Part shown: piece after piece, positions 8,219-15,704 of the stretch
Layout of the letters: the number at the start of each line of letters is the position of its first letter
Position numbering within the stretch: position 1 is the stretch's first letter
Origin: Paracraurococcus ruber
Lineage (GTDB): Bacteria; Pseudomonadota; Alphaproteobacteria; Acetobacterales; Acetobacteraceae
DNA: 34,852 nucleotides
Assembly (NCBI RefSeq): GCF_004353985.1
Contig: NZ_SMOA01000048.1
Coordinates: 1 to 34,852, forward strand
Reading direction: 5' to 3'
Translations under genes and position numbers: made by a program
Notes under the pieces: generated by a model
Seen by the model: only the letters and a program-made list of their open reading frames with translations
Told to the model about the DNA's origin: nothing
The model's database searches: none

Positions 8219-8247
8219 TTGCGGAACCGGGCGGCTTGGCCTCTACT
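8219..8247 (+). promoter_or_regulatory. Candidate sigma-70-like promoter of the small lipoprotein
   Basis: TTGCGG (8219-8224) and TCTACT (8242-8247) are separated by 17 bases and lie about 25 bases before the ATG at 8272. A clear GAGGAGG ribosome site sits in between (8257-8263). The match to consensus is partial and the leader would be very short. Confidence 0.3.
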
Positions 8248-8271
8248 CCTGCGCCTGAGGAGGGTCCGAGC

Positions 8272-8718
8272 ATGGCATTGCGTGGAATGACCTGGGGCCG
8301 GGGGCTGGCCATCGCCGCGCTGGCGGCACTGTCCGCCTGCGCCGAGGGCGGGGCGGGGACCGGCGCACCGGCACCAACCGCCGCCCCTGCCGCCCCGGTT
8401 GCGGCCGGGCCCGCCGGCACGCGCCTCGATGGCCGCTATGCCGGCCGTGGCGATCTCACCGCCTCCCGCAGCAGCGTTTGCGGACCGCAGCAGATCAACC
8501 GCTCGCTGGTCGTGGCGAACGGGGAGGGCCGCCTCGTCATCGACCAGGCGCGCAACGACATCGCCGTGGGGCCGGTTTCGGCCGATGGCATCGTCACGCT
8601 GCATTCGCCGACCGGGCGCGGGACGACGGTCGCGGGCAGGATCGAGAATGGCGTCTTCACCGGGGAGCAGCGTGGCACGCAATGCACGCGCTCCCTGTCG
8701 CTGCGGAAGCAGTCCTAG
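8272..8718 (+). CDS. Small lipoprotein of unknown function
   Basis: Predicted lipoprotein of 148 residues. The N-terminus has a basic start, a hydrophobic core (LAIAALAAL) and a lipobox LSAC, so Cys near residue 23 would be lipidated and the protein anchored in the periplasm. A Pro/Ala linker follows, then a compact domain of about 90 residues: LDGRYAGRGDLTASRSSVCG, IVTLHSPTGRGTTVAGRIENGVFTGEQRGTQC. Two cysteines (in SSVCGP and GTQCTR) could pair as a disulfide. The pattern of short strands resembles other small secreted proteins of Acetobacteraceae, but I do not recognise a named domain. The start is supported by GAGGAGG eight bases upstream of the ATG. It may be transcribed on its own, since it follows DUF3237 by 67 bases with a candidate promoter in the gap. 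Confidence 0.75.
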   Translation: MALRGMTWGRGLAIAALAALSACAEGGAGTGAPAPTAAPAAPVAAGPAGTRLDGRYAGRGDLTASRSSVCGPQQINRSLVVANGEGRLVIDQARNDIAVGPVSADGIVTLHSPTGRGTTVAGRIENGVFTGEQRGTQCTRSLSLRKQS

Positions 8719-8724
8719 GCGGAT

Positions 8725-8752
8725 CGCGCCGCGGCCTGAACGCCGCGGCGCG
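8725..8752. terminator. Hairpin 3' of the lipoprotein gene
   Basis: Arms 8725-8735 and 8742-8752 are perfect 11-bp reverse complements around a 6-base loop, seven bases after the lipoprotein stop. There is no T-run. It lies in a convergent gap and could act for the plus strand. Confidence 0.5.
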
Positions 8753-8764
8753 TGACTCCGCGCC

Positions 8765-8794
8765 GAGAACGACAGGCTTGAGAACGACAGGCTG
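8765..8794. repeat. 15-bp tandem duplication
   Basis: GAGAACGACAGGCTT (8765-8779) is followed directly by GAGAACGACAGGCTG (8780-8794), 14 of 15 bases identical. It is in non-coding sequence between convergent genes. Confidence 0.8.
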
Positions 8795-8883
8795 CGGCGG
8801 GGCGGCGTCCGTTCCTCGACGCGAAGCGCCGCCGGCCGCCCCTGCGTCCCGGCGGCACGGCATCCAAGCCTGGACGCAAGCTG

Positions 8884-8912
8884 CCGCCGCCCTGCCGGAG
8901 CAAGGGCGGCGG
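8884..8912 (-). terminator. Hairpin 3' of malate synthase
   Basis: CCGCCGCCCT (8884-8893) and AGGGCGGCGG (8903-8912) form a perfect 10-bp stem with a 9-base loop, 23 bases beyond the glcB stop on the minus strand. GC-rich with no T-run; position suggests a terminator. Confidence 0.5.
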
Positions 8913-8935
8913 GGCGCGCCTGCCCGCTCGCGGCC

Positions 8936-11101
8936 TCAGCCGCGCGCCTTCGCCTCCCGCCGGCGCTTGTGCAGGATGAACTCGGTATAGCCGTTGGGCT
9001 GGGTCGTGCCCTCGAAGACCAGGTCGCGGGCGGCCTGGAAGGCGGGGCCGTCGAAGGCCGGCGCCATCGGCACATAGGCCGGGTCGCCGGCATTCTGCTT
9101 GTCCACCACGGCGGCCATGCGGCGCATGGTCTCCTCCACCTGCTCCTTCGTCGTCACGCCATGGCGCAGCCAGTTGGCGATGTGCTGGGCGGAGATGCGC
9201 AGCGTCGCGCGGTCCTCCATCAGCCCGACATCGTTGATGTCCGGCACCTTGGAACAGCCGACGCCCTGGTCCACCCAGCGGACGACATAGCCCAGGATGC
9301 CCTGGGCGTTGTTGTCGAGCTCCGCCTTCACCGCATCGGCCGGCCAGTTGGTGTCGGTCGCCAGCGGGACGGTCAGGATGTCGTCCAGCTTGGCGCGGCG
9401 GCCGCCCTTCGCCAGTTCGTCTTGCCGCGCGGCCACGTCCACCTCGTGGTAGTGCAGCGCATGCAGCGTGGCGGCGGTGGGGGAGGGGACCCAGGCGGTG
9501 TTGGCGCCGGCCTTTGGGTGACCGACCTTCTGCTCGATCATCGCGGCCATCATGTCCGGCGCCGCCCACATGCCCTTGCCGATCTGCGCCCGGCCGCGCA
9601 GGCCGCAGGCCAGGCCGGCATCGACGTTGCTGTCCTCATAGGCCTTGATCCAGGCGGTGCCGCGCATGTCCGCCTTGCGGATCATGGCGCCGGCTTCCAT
9701 CGAGGTATGGATCTCGTCGCCGGTGCGGTCGAGGAAGCCGGTGTTGATGAACACCACCCGGTCCTTCGCGGCGCGGATGCATTCGCGGAGGTTCACCGTG
9801 GTGCGGCGCTCCTCGTCCATGATGCCCATCTTCAGCGTGTCGCGCGGCAGGCCGAAGGCATCCTCGACGCGGGCGAAGAGGTCGTTCGCCCAGGCCACCT
9901 CCTCCGGCCCGTGCATCTTGGGCTTCACGATGTAGACGCTGCCGGCGCGGCTGTTCAGCTTCCTGCCGCGCAGGTCGTGCAGCGCGATCGCCACGGTGCA
10001 CATGGCGTCGAGGATGGTCTCCGGCGTCTCCTGCCCGTCCAGCGTGACGACGTCGGTCATCATGTGGTGGCCGACATTGCGCACCAGCATGAGCGAGCGG
10101 CCATGCAGCGTCATCGCGCCGCCCGAAGGCTTCAGCCAGGTGCGGTCGGCGTTCAGCCGGCGGACCAGCGTCTTGCCGCCCTTCTCGAATTCGGCCGACA
10201 GGCTGCCGTTCATCAGGCCCAGCCAGTTGCGGTAGACCAGGACCTTGTCCTCGGCATCCACCGCGGCGACGCTGTCCTCGCAGTCCACGATGGTGGTGAC
10301 GGCGCTTTCGAGGACGAGGTCGGCGATGCCGGCCGGGTCGTCCTTGCCGATCGGGTGGTCGCGGTCGATATGCAGTTCGGCATGCAGGCCGTTATGGACG
10401 AACAGGATGGCCGCCGGCGCATGCGGCTCCCCCTGGTAGCCGACGCATTGCCCGGGATGCGCCAGGCCGATGCTGCGGCCATCCTGCAGCGCCACCGCCA
10501 GCGCGCCGGCGGTGATGGCATAGGACTTGGCGTCGCGGTGCGACGCGCCGCCGGCCAGCGGCGCGACCTTGTCCAGCACGCTGCGGGCGTAGTCGATCAC
10601 CTTCCGGCCGCGCGCCGGGTTGTAGCCCTTGCCGCGGGTGGCGCCGTCCGTCTCCGGGATCGCATCCGTGCCGTAGAGCGCATCGTACAGGCTGCCCCAG
10701 CGGGCATTGGCGGCGTTCAGCGCATAGCGGGCGTTGGAGACGGGGACGACCAGCTGCGGCCCGGCGATCTGGCCGAACTCGGCATCCACATTGGTGGTGC
10801 CGACCTGGAAATCCGGGCCTTCAGGGACGAGGTAGCCGATCTCCTGCAGGAAGGCCTTGTAGGCCGCGAGGTCCACCGGCTTCCTCGGATTGGCGCGATG
10901 CCAGGCATCGATCCTCGCCTGCAGGTCGTCGCGCTTCCGCAGCAGCGCGGCGTTGCGCGGGGCCAGGTCCTGCAGGATGGCGGCGTAGGAGGACCAGAAG
11001 CGCTCCGGCGTCACGCCCGTGCCCGGCAGGGCCTCGGTCTCCAGGAACCGGGCCAATTCGGTTGCGACCTTCAGGCCCGCGACCTCGACCAAATCCGCCA
11101 C
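8936..11101 (-). CDS. glcB: Malate synthase G
   Basis: Condenses glyoxylate and acetyl-CoA to malate, in the glyoxylate or glycolate routes, in the cytoplasm. The protein is 721 residues, the usual length for the monomeric G isoform (A-type enzymes are near 530). Hallmark segments: [23 protein letters not shown], the [19 protein letters not shown] region, [53 protein letters not shown], and [25 protein letters not shown] near the C-terminus, which holds the catalytic acid. The start is GTG at 11101, with GGAGG six bases before it on the minus strand. Isocitrate lyase and glycolate oxidase genes are not in the window. The upstream gap holds two GCGCAAAG direct repeats (11160-11167 and 11176-11183) that might be a regulator site. 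Confidence 0.96.
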   Translation of the reverse strand: MADLVEVAGLKVATELARFLETEALPGTGVTPERFWSSYAAILQDLAPRNAALLRKRDDLQARIDAWHRANPRKPVDLAAYKAFLQEIGYLVPEGPDFQVGTTNVDAEFGQIAGPQLVVPVSNARYALNAANARWGSLYDALYGTDAIPETDGATRGKGYNPARGRKVIDYARSVLDKVAPLAGGASHRDAKSYAITAGALAVALQDGRSIGLAHPGQCVGYQGEPHAPAAILFVHNGLHAELHIDRDHPIGKDDPAGIADLVLESAVTTIVDCEDSVAAVDAEDKVLVYRNWLGLMNGSLSAEFEKGGKTLVRRLNADRTWLKPSGGAMTLHGRSLMLVRNVGHHMMTDVVTLDGQETPETILDAMCTVAIALHDLRGRKLNSRAGSVYIVKPKMHGPEEVAWANDLFARVEDAFGLPRDTLKMGIMDEERRTTVNLRECIRAAKDRVVFINTGFLDRTGDEIHTSMEAGAMIRKADMRGTAWIKAYEDSNVDAGLACGLRGRAQIGKGMWAAPDMMAAMIEQKVGHPKAGANTAWVPSPTAATLHALHYHEVDVAARQDELAKGGRRAKLDDILTVPLATDTNWPADAVKAELDNNAQGILGYVVRWVDQGVGCSKVPDINDVGLMEDRATLRISAQHIANWLRHGVTTKEQVEETMRRMAAVVDKQNAGDPAYVPMAPAFDGPAFQAARDLVFEGTTQPNGYTEFILHKRRREAKARG

Positions 11102-11193
11102 TGAAAGCCTCCGCTGATCGGTGCCCGACCAGGCGGGCGACGAGAGGGGGCGTAACTAGGCGCAAAGCCGCGCCTGCGCAAAGGGGGCGGCGA

Positions 11194-11218
11194 TGCCGGG
11201 CCGCAGCGTCGCCCGGCA
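11194..11218 (-). terminator. Hairpin between the LLM oxidoreductase and glcB
   Basis: TGCCGGGC (11194-11201) and GCCCGGCA (11211-11218) form a perfect 8-bp stem with a 9-base loop, about 45 bases beyond the LLM stop on the minus strand and before the presumed glcB promoter. On the minus strand CCCCCTTT follows at some distance. Terminator role is plausible only. Confidence 0.35.
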
Positions 11219-11261
11219 AGGGTTCGATTCAGGAAATTTTGACGCCCTGTCTCGCTTGCGG

Positions 11262-12320
11262 TCAGGCCGCGCGCGCCGGCGCCGCGGCGGCCGCGGCGCG
11301 CAGCCGCGGCAGGACCTCCCGCCCGAAGCGCGTGAGGGAGCGTTCCACCGCCGCGCCGTGAAGGCCGGTAAAGCCCATGTAAATGGAGTAATGCGTCGGC
11401 CGCAGCAGGCGCATGTCCTCGGCCAGTTGCGCGGCGATCTTCTCCGGCGCGCCGATCAGCCCATGCTCCAGCAGCCATTCCACCGTCGGTTCGCCTTCGA
11501 AGGCGACGGGGCGGAGATGCACGCCGTCGCGCGGCGGCACGGCGGCGCGGAGCGAGCGGGTGTTGCGCGCGAGGGCGAGCAGGCCCTCGGCGGCCTGCCG
11601 CGCCTCCGCCGGATCCTCGGTCACGAAAAGGTAGCGCTGCAGGCCGAGCGGCATGGGCTCCGCACCCCCGGCGGCGCGCCAGGCCTCCCGCAGGTCCGCG
11701 CAGGGGCCCAGGGATTGCGGGCCCGTGCGGTAGCCCTGGCTGAGCATGGGCGTGGCGCCGGCGCGGATGCCGCGGGCCAGCACTGCCGGTGTCATGCTCG
11801 CCAGGAACATCGGCGGCATCCGGCCGGAGAGGGTGCCGGCCGCGATCGGCGTGTCCTCGATCCGGTAATGCTCGCCCAGGTGGTGGACGCGGCCGGTGGT
11901 CAGCGCCTGCTCGACGATGTCCCAGCCTTCCAGCAGCCGGGCGTAGCGGTTCTCGATCGGCACCTGGAAGCTGCGGAACTCGTGCGGCTGGTGGCCTGGG
12001 CCGAAGCCCAGCAGCAGGCGGCCGCCGCTGACCTGGTCCAGCATCGCCAGTTCCTGCGCCACCCGCAGCGGATGGTGCAGCGGCAGCACCACCACCGCGG
12101 GGCCGAGCAGGATGCGGCTGGTCACCGCCGCGCAATGCATCGCCATCAGCAGCGGGGAGGCGCAGACCGAGGCGGAGGAGAAGTGGTGCTCGGCGAACCA
12201 GGTGGCGTCGAAGCCCAGCTCCTCCGCCAGGCGCACCTGCCGGACGGTGTTCGCCAGCACCGCGGCGGGCGTCTCGCCGGGGTGGTTCATGGACATCAGG
12301 TTGAAATAGGCGAACTGCAT
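11262..12320 (-). CDS. LLM-class flavin-dependent oxidoreductase
   Basis: Luciferase-like monooxygenase fold protein of 352 residues, using reduced FMN or F420 on an unknown substrate. Family features: FAYFNLMSMNHPG at the N-terminus; LAEELGFDATWFAEHHFSS with the conserved EHH of bacterial luciferase relatives; ILLGPAVVVLPLHHPLRVAQELAMLDQVSGGRLLLGFGPG; and a C-terminal helix pair near PEKIAAQLAEDMRLL. The ATG at 12320 opens directly into the first beta strand. It faces a Bug-type receptor gene across a 303-base gap. An Ala-rich tail (AAAAAAPARAA) ends the protein. It is distinct from the second LLM protein at 18800-19867, sharing only family-level motifs. A role in oxidative breakdown of an imported compound fits the neighbourhood but is inference. 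Confidence 0.88.
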   Translation of the reverse strand: MQFAYFNLMSMNHPGETPAAVLANTVRQVRLAEELGFDATWFAEHHFSSASVCASPLLMAMHCAAVTSRILLGPAVVVLPLHHPLRVAQELAMLDQVSGGRLLLGFGPGHQPHEFRSFQVPIENRYARLLEGWDIVEQALTTGRVHHLGEHYRIEDTPIAAGTLSGRMPPMFLASMTPAVLARGIRAGATPMLSQGYRTGPQSLGPCADLREAWRAAGGAEPMPLGLQRYLFVTEDPAEARQAAEGLLALARNTRSLRAAVPPRDGVHLRPVAFEGEPTVEWLLEHGLIGAPEKIAAQLAEDMRLLRPTHYSIYMGFTGLHGAAVERSLTRFGREVLPRLRAAAAAAPARAA

Positions 12321-12623
12321 GGCGGCCTGCCTCGGGGTCCCGGAGCCTGCGGTCCCGGCCGCATCCGCCGGCTGCCGGGGCAGCGGAAGGACGCCCCGGG
12401 GCCGTCACCGAAGGGCGCAGCCGCCGCGGGGACCGGCTGGCGCATGCCCCGGCACCCGGTGCGGGTTGCTGCGGCCAAGCTGGCATCCGCCGCCGGGCCA
12501 CGCAAGCCGCCGGGAGCCACCTCTGGCCGCACCTTGGGGGCTTGCGCGCCGCCGCCGCCGGTGGCGAGGATCGCGGGCGGGAGAGAAGGGCCGGCGCGGC
12601 GCAACCAGGGCCGGGATGCGGAT
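12321..12623. other. Divergent intergenic region between LLM oxidoreductase and Bug receptor
   Basis: This 303-base gap must hold the promoters for both flanking genes. It is very GC-rich. I see no convincing -35/-10 pair, no repeat shared with the other gaps, and no credible short gene. Confidence 0.5.
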
Positions 12624-13607
12624 ATGCGGATGCGTGGATGGAGCGTGGCGGTGCTGGCCTGGCTGGCGGCCGCCCTGGTGCCGGCGACGGCGGAGGAGTT
12701 CCCCCGCCCCGGGCGGCCGGTGACCGTCCTGGGCGGCTTTCCCAACGGCACGGGCACCGACATCTATGCCCGGCTGATCCAGGGGCCCTTGCAGGCCGCG
12801 CTGGGCGTGCCGGTGGTGGTGGACAACCGCGCCGGCGCCGGCGGCAACCTGGCGATGGAAGCGGTGGCGCGGGCGGAGCCGGACGGCCACACCATCCTGA
12901 TGGCGACCAGCGCCATGCTGGCCATCAACCCGCATCTGCGGAAGCTGGCCTTCGACACCCAGGCGGATTTCGCGCCGCTGGCCGGGGTGCTGGATGCGCC
13001 GAACTTCCTCACGGTCAGCGCGGCGCGGCGGCCGAACCTGACTGATTGCCCGGCGGTGATGGCGGCGGCGCGGGCAGCGCCGGGGCGGATGACCTATGCG
13101 AGCACCGGCGTCGGCGCCTCCACCCACCTGGCGGGCGCGCAATTCGCCGCCGCCCGCGACCTCGAGCTGGTGCATGTGCCCTACCGGGGCGGGCCGCTGG
13201 CGATGACGGCGCTGCTGGCGGGGGAGGTGGACATCTTCTTCTACCAGACCGGGCCGGTGCTGGAGTTCTGGCGCAGGGGGGAGGTGCGGCTGCTGGCGGT
13301 GACCAGCCGCGAGCCGTCGCAGGCGGCGCCCGGCGTGCCGACGGTGGCGGAGGCTTGCGGCATCCCGGGCTTCGAGAGCACGACCTGGTATGGGCTGGCG
13401 GTGCCGGCGCGCACCCCGGCCCCGGTGCAGGCGAAGCTGTCCCAGGCGGTGCTGCGCGCGGCGGCGCTGCCGGAGGTGGAGGCGCGGGTGCGCGAGATGG
13501 GCTTCACCCCGCGGCTGGAGGACCCGGCGCGGATGCGCGCCCGGCTGGCGGAGGATCATGTCCGCTGGGGCGAGGTGGTGGCCCGCACCGGCGCGAAGGC
13601 GGACTGA
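12624..13607 (+). CDS. Bug-family tripartite tricarboxylate transporter substrate-binding protein
   Basis: Periplasmic receptor of 327 residues, TctC/Bug family. A signal peptide is visible (MRMRGWSVAVLAWLAAALVPATA, cleaved near 23). Family hallmarks: VTVLGGFPNGTGTDIYARLI, VVVDNRAGAGGNLAMEAVARAEPDGHTILM, AINPHLRKLAFDTQADFAPLA, TYASTGVGASTHLAGAQF and VPYRGGPLAMTALLAGEVDIFF. It would bind a carboxylated organic molecule. No TctA or TctB permease genes are nearby, which is common for Bug receptors in beta- and alphaproteobacteria that carry many of them. ATG at 12630 is an alternative start two codons in. The stop is followed by a copy of the modular hairpin element (13608-13723) that separates it from the convergent TerB gene. 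Ligand unknown. Confidence 0.92.
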   Translation: MRMRGWSVAVLAWLAAALVPATAEEFPRPGRPVTVLGGFPNGTGTDIYARLIQGPLQAALGVPVVVDNRAGAGGNLAMEAVARAEPDGHTILMATSAMLAINPHLRKLAFDTQADFAPLAGVLDAPNFLTVSAARRPNLTDCPAVMAAARAAPGRMTYASTGVGASTHLAGAQFAAARDLELVHVPYRGGPLAMTALLAGEVDIFFYQTGPVLEFWRRGEVRLLAVTSREPSQAAPGVPTVAEACGIPGFESTTWYGLAVPARTPAPVQAKLSQAVLRAAALPEVEARVREMGFTPRLEDPARMRARLAEDHVRWGEVVARTGAKAD

Positions 13608-13723
13608 CCCGAGGCTTTCAAAGGCCCTTCGGCCAAGGCGGACCTCATGGACGATGCTTGGCATCGTCCATGGGGTCCCGGATGGGGTGGGTCCGGGAGG
13701 GGCAAAGCCCCGCCCGGTACGGC
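13608..13723. repeat. Modular hairpin element, copy 1 (convergent gap)
   Basis: Three structures in order: a short CCCTTCGGCC region (13625-13634), a 12-bp perfect stem 13646-13657 with 13661-13672 (loop TTG), and a GGGGC-AAA-GCCCC hairpin at 13699-13711. The reverse complement of the element at 25387-25501 carries the same three parts in the same order. The middle stem differs from that copy by a compensatory G-C to C-G swap. It fills the whole gap between two convergent stops, as expected for a bidirectional terminator or a REP-like element. Confidence 0.65.
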
Positions 13724-14146
13724 TCAGCGGTCCAGCACCGACCGGTCGTTCTTCGCCACCAGGGTGCGGAAATGCCCCTCGAGGTCGGTCTGCGGCACGC
13801 CCCAGGCCTGGCTGAACTGCATGACAAGCTGCTGCTCGCCCTGCTCCGCCTCGCCATCGCTCATCGCGCTGTCGATCATGTTGAGGATGATGCAGAGCTT
13901 CTGCTCCGGCCGCAGGCGGGCATTGCTGTCGGCCAGGAACTGCGCCGGCTGGGTGGCGCGGACATAGCGCAGCGCGGCATCCAGCTGCGCGCGGGTGGCG
14001 CCGCGGCCGAGGACGGAGACGAGGTGGCCGATCTCCTCCTCATCCATCTCGCCATCCGCGCCCATGCAGTAGATGAGCGAGACGACCATGCAGGTCCGCG
14101 GCGTGAGGTCGAGCGAGGCGGATTGCGACTTGAACATGCCGAACAT
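13724..14146 (-). CDS. TerB-like (tellurite resistance protein TerB/DUF533-type) helical protein
   Basis: Cytoplasmic all-helical protein of 140 residues resembling the TerB family. The telling feature is two acidic, probably metal-binding turns: YCMGADGEMDEEEIGHL (about 26-42) and MIDSAMSDGEAEQGEQQL (about 89-107). Each is preceded by a hydrophobic helix (TPRTCMVVSLI; PEQKLCIILNMI), giving the internal two-fold arrangement known in TerB. No other ter genes (terC, terD, terZ) are adjacent, so true tellurite resistance is not implied; isolated TerB-like proteins are common. A second in-frame ATG lies three codons in (14137). A candidate promoter or operator lies in the AT-richer stretch 14205-14232, and a 10-bp hairpin falls in its leader (14167-14192). 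Confidence 0.78.
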   Translation of the reverse strand: MFGMFKSQSASLDLTPRTCMVVSLIYCMGADGEMDEEEIGHLVSVLGRGATRAQLDAALRYVRATQPAQFLADSNARLRPEQKLCIILNMIDSAMSDGEAEQGEQQLVMQFSQAWGVPQTDLEGHFRTLVAKNDRSVLDR

Positions 14147-14166
14147 GGCGGGGCCCCCGGAGGATC

Positions 14167-14192
14167 GCCGCGCCGGATGGGCCCGGCGCGGC
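14167..14192 (-). promoter_or_regulatory. Hairpin in the leader of the TerB-like gene
   Basis: GCCGCGCCGG (14167-14176) and CCGGCGCGGC (14183-14192) form a perfect 10-bp stem with a 6-base loop. It ends about 20 bases before the start codon on the minus strand, so it could end the upstream peptidase transcript or structure the terB leader. Which of these applies cannot be decided. Confidence 0.35.
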
Positions 14193-14214
14193 TTACGGTG
14201 GCGCTAGCTATGGG

Positions 14215-14228
14215 TTACAGCGATGTAA
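14215..14228. promoter_or_regulatory. Dyad TTACA-GCGA-TGTAA, candidate operator
   Basis: A perfect 5-bp dyad in an unusually AT-rich stretch for this window, immediately downstream of the peptidase stop and upstream of the TerB-like gene on the minus strand. On the minus strand TTGTAT (14226-14231) and TAGCTA are separated by 17 bases, a weak promoter match overlapping the dyad. Confidence 0.25.
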
Positions 14229-14247
14229 TACAAGACCCGCCTTGGGG

Positions 14248-15435
14248 TCACAGCCCGGCCCGGTCCAGCCGCAGGATGGCCCGCGCCATGGCCTGGGCGC
14301 GCGGCACCAGGCTGCCGACCTCCAGATACTCCTCCGGGCTGTGCGCCTTGCCGCCCACGGGTCCCACGGCGCAGATGGTCGGGGCGCCGACCGCGGCGGT
14401 GAAGCCGGAATCGGCGCAGCCGCCGGAGAACTCGCCGGTGACGGACAGCCCGCTTTCCTTCGCCGCATCGACATACATGCCGAACAGCTTCGCCGCGGCG
14501 GGGGTCTGGGTGAGGGGGAGGAATTCGCCGCGGATGGTCAGCGTCGCCCTGGTGCCGGGGACGTGGCTGCGGGCGATGATCTCGTGGATCTTGCCCATGA
14601 TCTCGTCGCGGTCGGCCGGTTCCACGTAGCGCAGGTCGATCTGGCCCTGCGCCCAGGGCGCCACCGTGTTCACGCTCTGCCCGCCGGAGACCAGGCCGAC
14701 ATTCAGCGTGATGCCGCGCTTCAGGTCGGTCAGCGCATGGATGGCGGTGATCTTGGCGGCGAGTTCGCCGATGGCGCTGATCCCGGCCTCGAAATTCCCG
14801 CCGGAATGCGCGGCCTTGCCCTCGATGTCGAAGATCGAGAAGACGCCGCCCTTCCGCCCGGTCACCACCCCGCCATTCGGGCGGCCGGGTTCCGAATTGA
14901 ACACCACGCGGGCCTCGCGCGCCGTCGCCTCGATCACCTTCCGGCCTTCGGGGGAGCCGATCTCCTCGTCGCCGGTGAAGAGGCCGAGCAGCGGGCCGGG
15001 CGCGCCGCCGAAGCGCTTGAAGGCCGCCAGGATGAACATGTTCATCACCAGCCCGGCCTTCATGTCGGCGACGCCGGGGCCATAGGCGATGCCGTTCTCG
15101 ACCCGGAAGGGGCGGCGGGTCGGCTCGCCCTTGGGGAAGACCGTGTCGCGGTGGCCCATCAGCACGATCGAGCGCTTCATGTTGCCGCTGTTCAGCGCAT
15201 CGCCGCCCTCGACCCGCGCCTTCAGGCAGTCGCCGTAGGTCTCGCCCGGCACCACCTCCACCGGGATGCCGTGCTCGGCCAGGAAGTCCCGGACGATGGC
15301 GCCGACCGCGTCCACGCCGGCCTTGTCGTAGCTGCCGCCATCGGTGTTCACCATGGCTTCCAGCACCTTGAGCATCGCGTCCTGCTGGGTGGCGAGCCAG
15401 GCGGTGAGGGCGGAGTCGGGGCCTTCGGCGGTCAT
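14248..15435 (-). CDS. M20 peptidase, glutamate carboxypeptidase (CPG2)-like
   Basis: Dizinc aminoacylase or carboxypeptidase of 395 residues. Active-site segments: LMGHRDTVFPKG (first His and Asp ligands), GPGVADMKAGLV (bridging Asp), LFTGDEEIGSPEGR (general base and ligand Glu), FNSEPGRPNGGVV (ligand Glu) and GGKAHSPEEYLEV near the C-terminus (last His). The NSEPGRPNG signature is typical of the CPG2 type, which removes C-terminal glutamate from folate-like N-acyl amino acids. The ATG at 15435 has GACGAGG about 7 bases upstream; a longer frame to 15519 is basic and not family-like. No signal peptide is seen, unlike exported CPG2 of Pseudomonas. It lies head to head with a family 5 ABC receptor, which might import its peptide-like substrate. 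Confidence 0.9.
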   Translation of the reverse strand: MTAEGPDSALTAWLATQQDAMLKVLEAMVNTDGGSYDKAGVDAVGAIVRDFLAEHGIPVEVVPGETYGDCLKARVEGGDALNSGNMKRSIVLMGHRDTVFPKGEPTRRPFRVENGIAYGPGVADMKAGLVMNMFILAAFKRFGGAPGPLLGLFTGDEEIGSPEGRKVIEATAREARVVFNSEPGRPNGGVVTGRKGGVFSIFDIEGKAAHSGGNFEAGISAIGELAAKITAIHALTDLKRGITLNVGLVSGGQSVNTVAPWAQGQIDLRYVEPADRDEIMGKIHEIIARSHVPGTRATLTIRGEFLPLTQTPAAAKLFGMYVDAAKESGLSVTGEFSGGCADSGFTAAVGAPTICAVGPVGGKAHSPEEYLEVGSLVPRAQAMARAILRLDRAGL

Positions 15436-15704
15436 GCGGTGCCTCGTCGCGGGATGGAGGGCCGCAGCCTGTCCCCGCCGGCCCCGGCCGGCAAGCGGGC
15501 CTGGACGCGGAGGCGTCATGGAAGCGTCATCGCCCGGACATGCCCGCCGCCTAGCGTTCCGGCGCCGCAGCGTGCCGCCGGACGGCGGCAGGCCGCGGCG
15601 CGGGTCCCCGGCCTTCGCCCGGGGGCCCGCCGATCCGCGGCCGGTGGCCGCGGGCTTCGCGGGCAGGACCCCGGCGTCCCGCCCGGATCAGGACGGGGGA
15701 CGCC

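Noticed and set aside
8969-11104. Plus-strand open frame of 711 codons opposite malate synthase
   Set aside because: His/Arg/Gly/Val-rich shadow; the minus strand reads as complete malate synthase G.
13724-14146. Tellurite resistance operon
   Set aside because: Only a TerB-like protein is present; terC, terD, terZ and terA relatives are absent.
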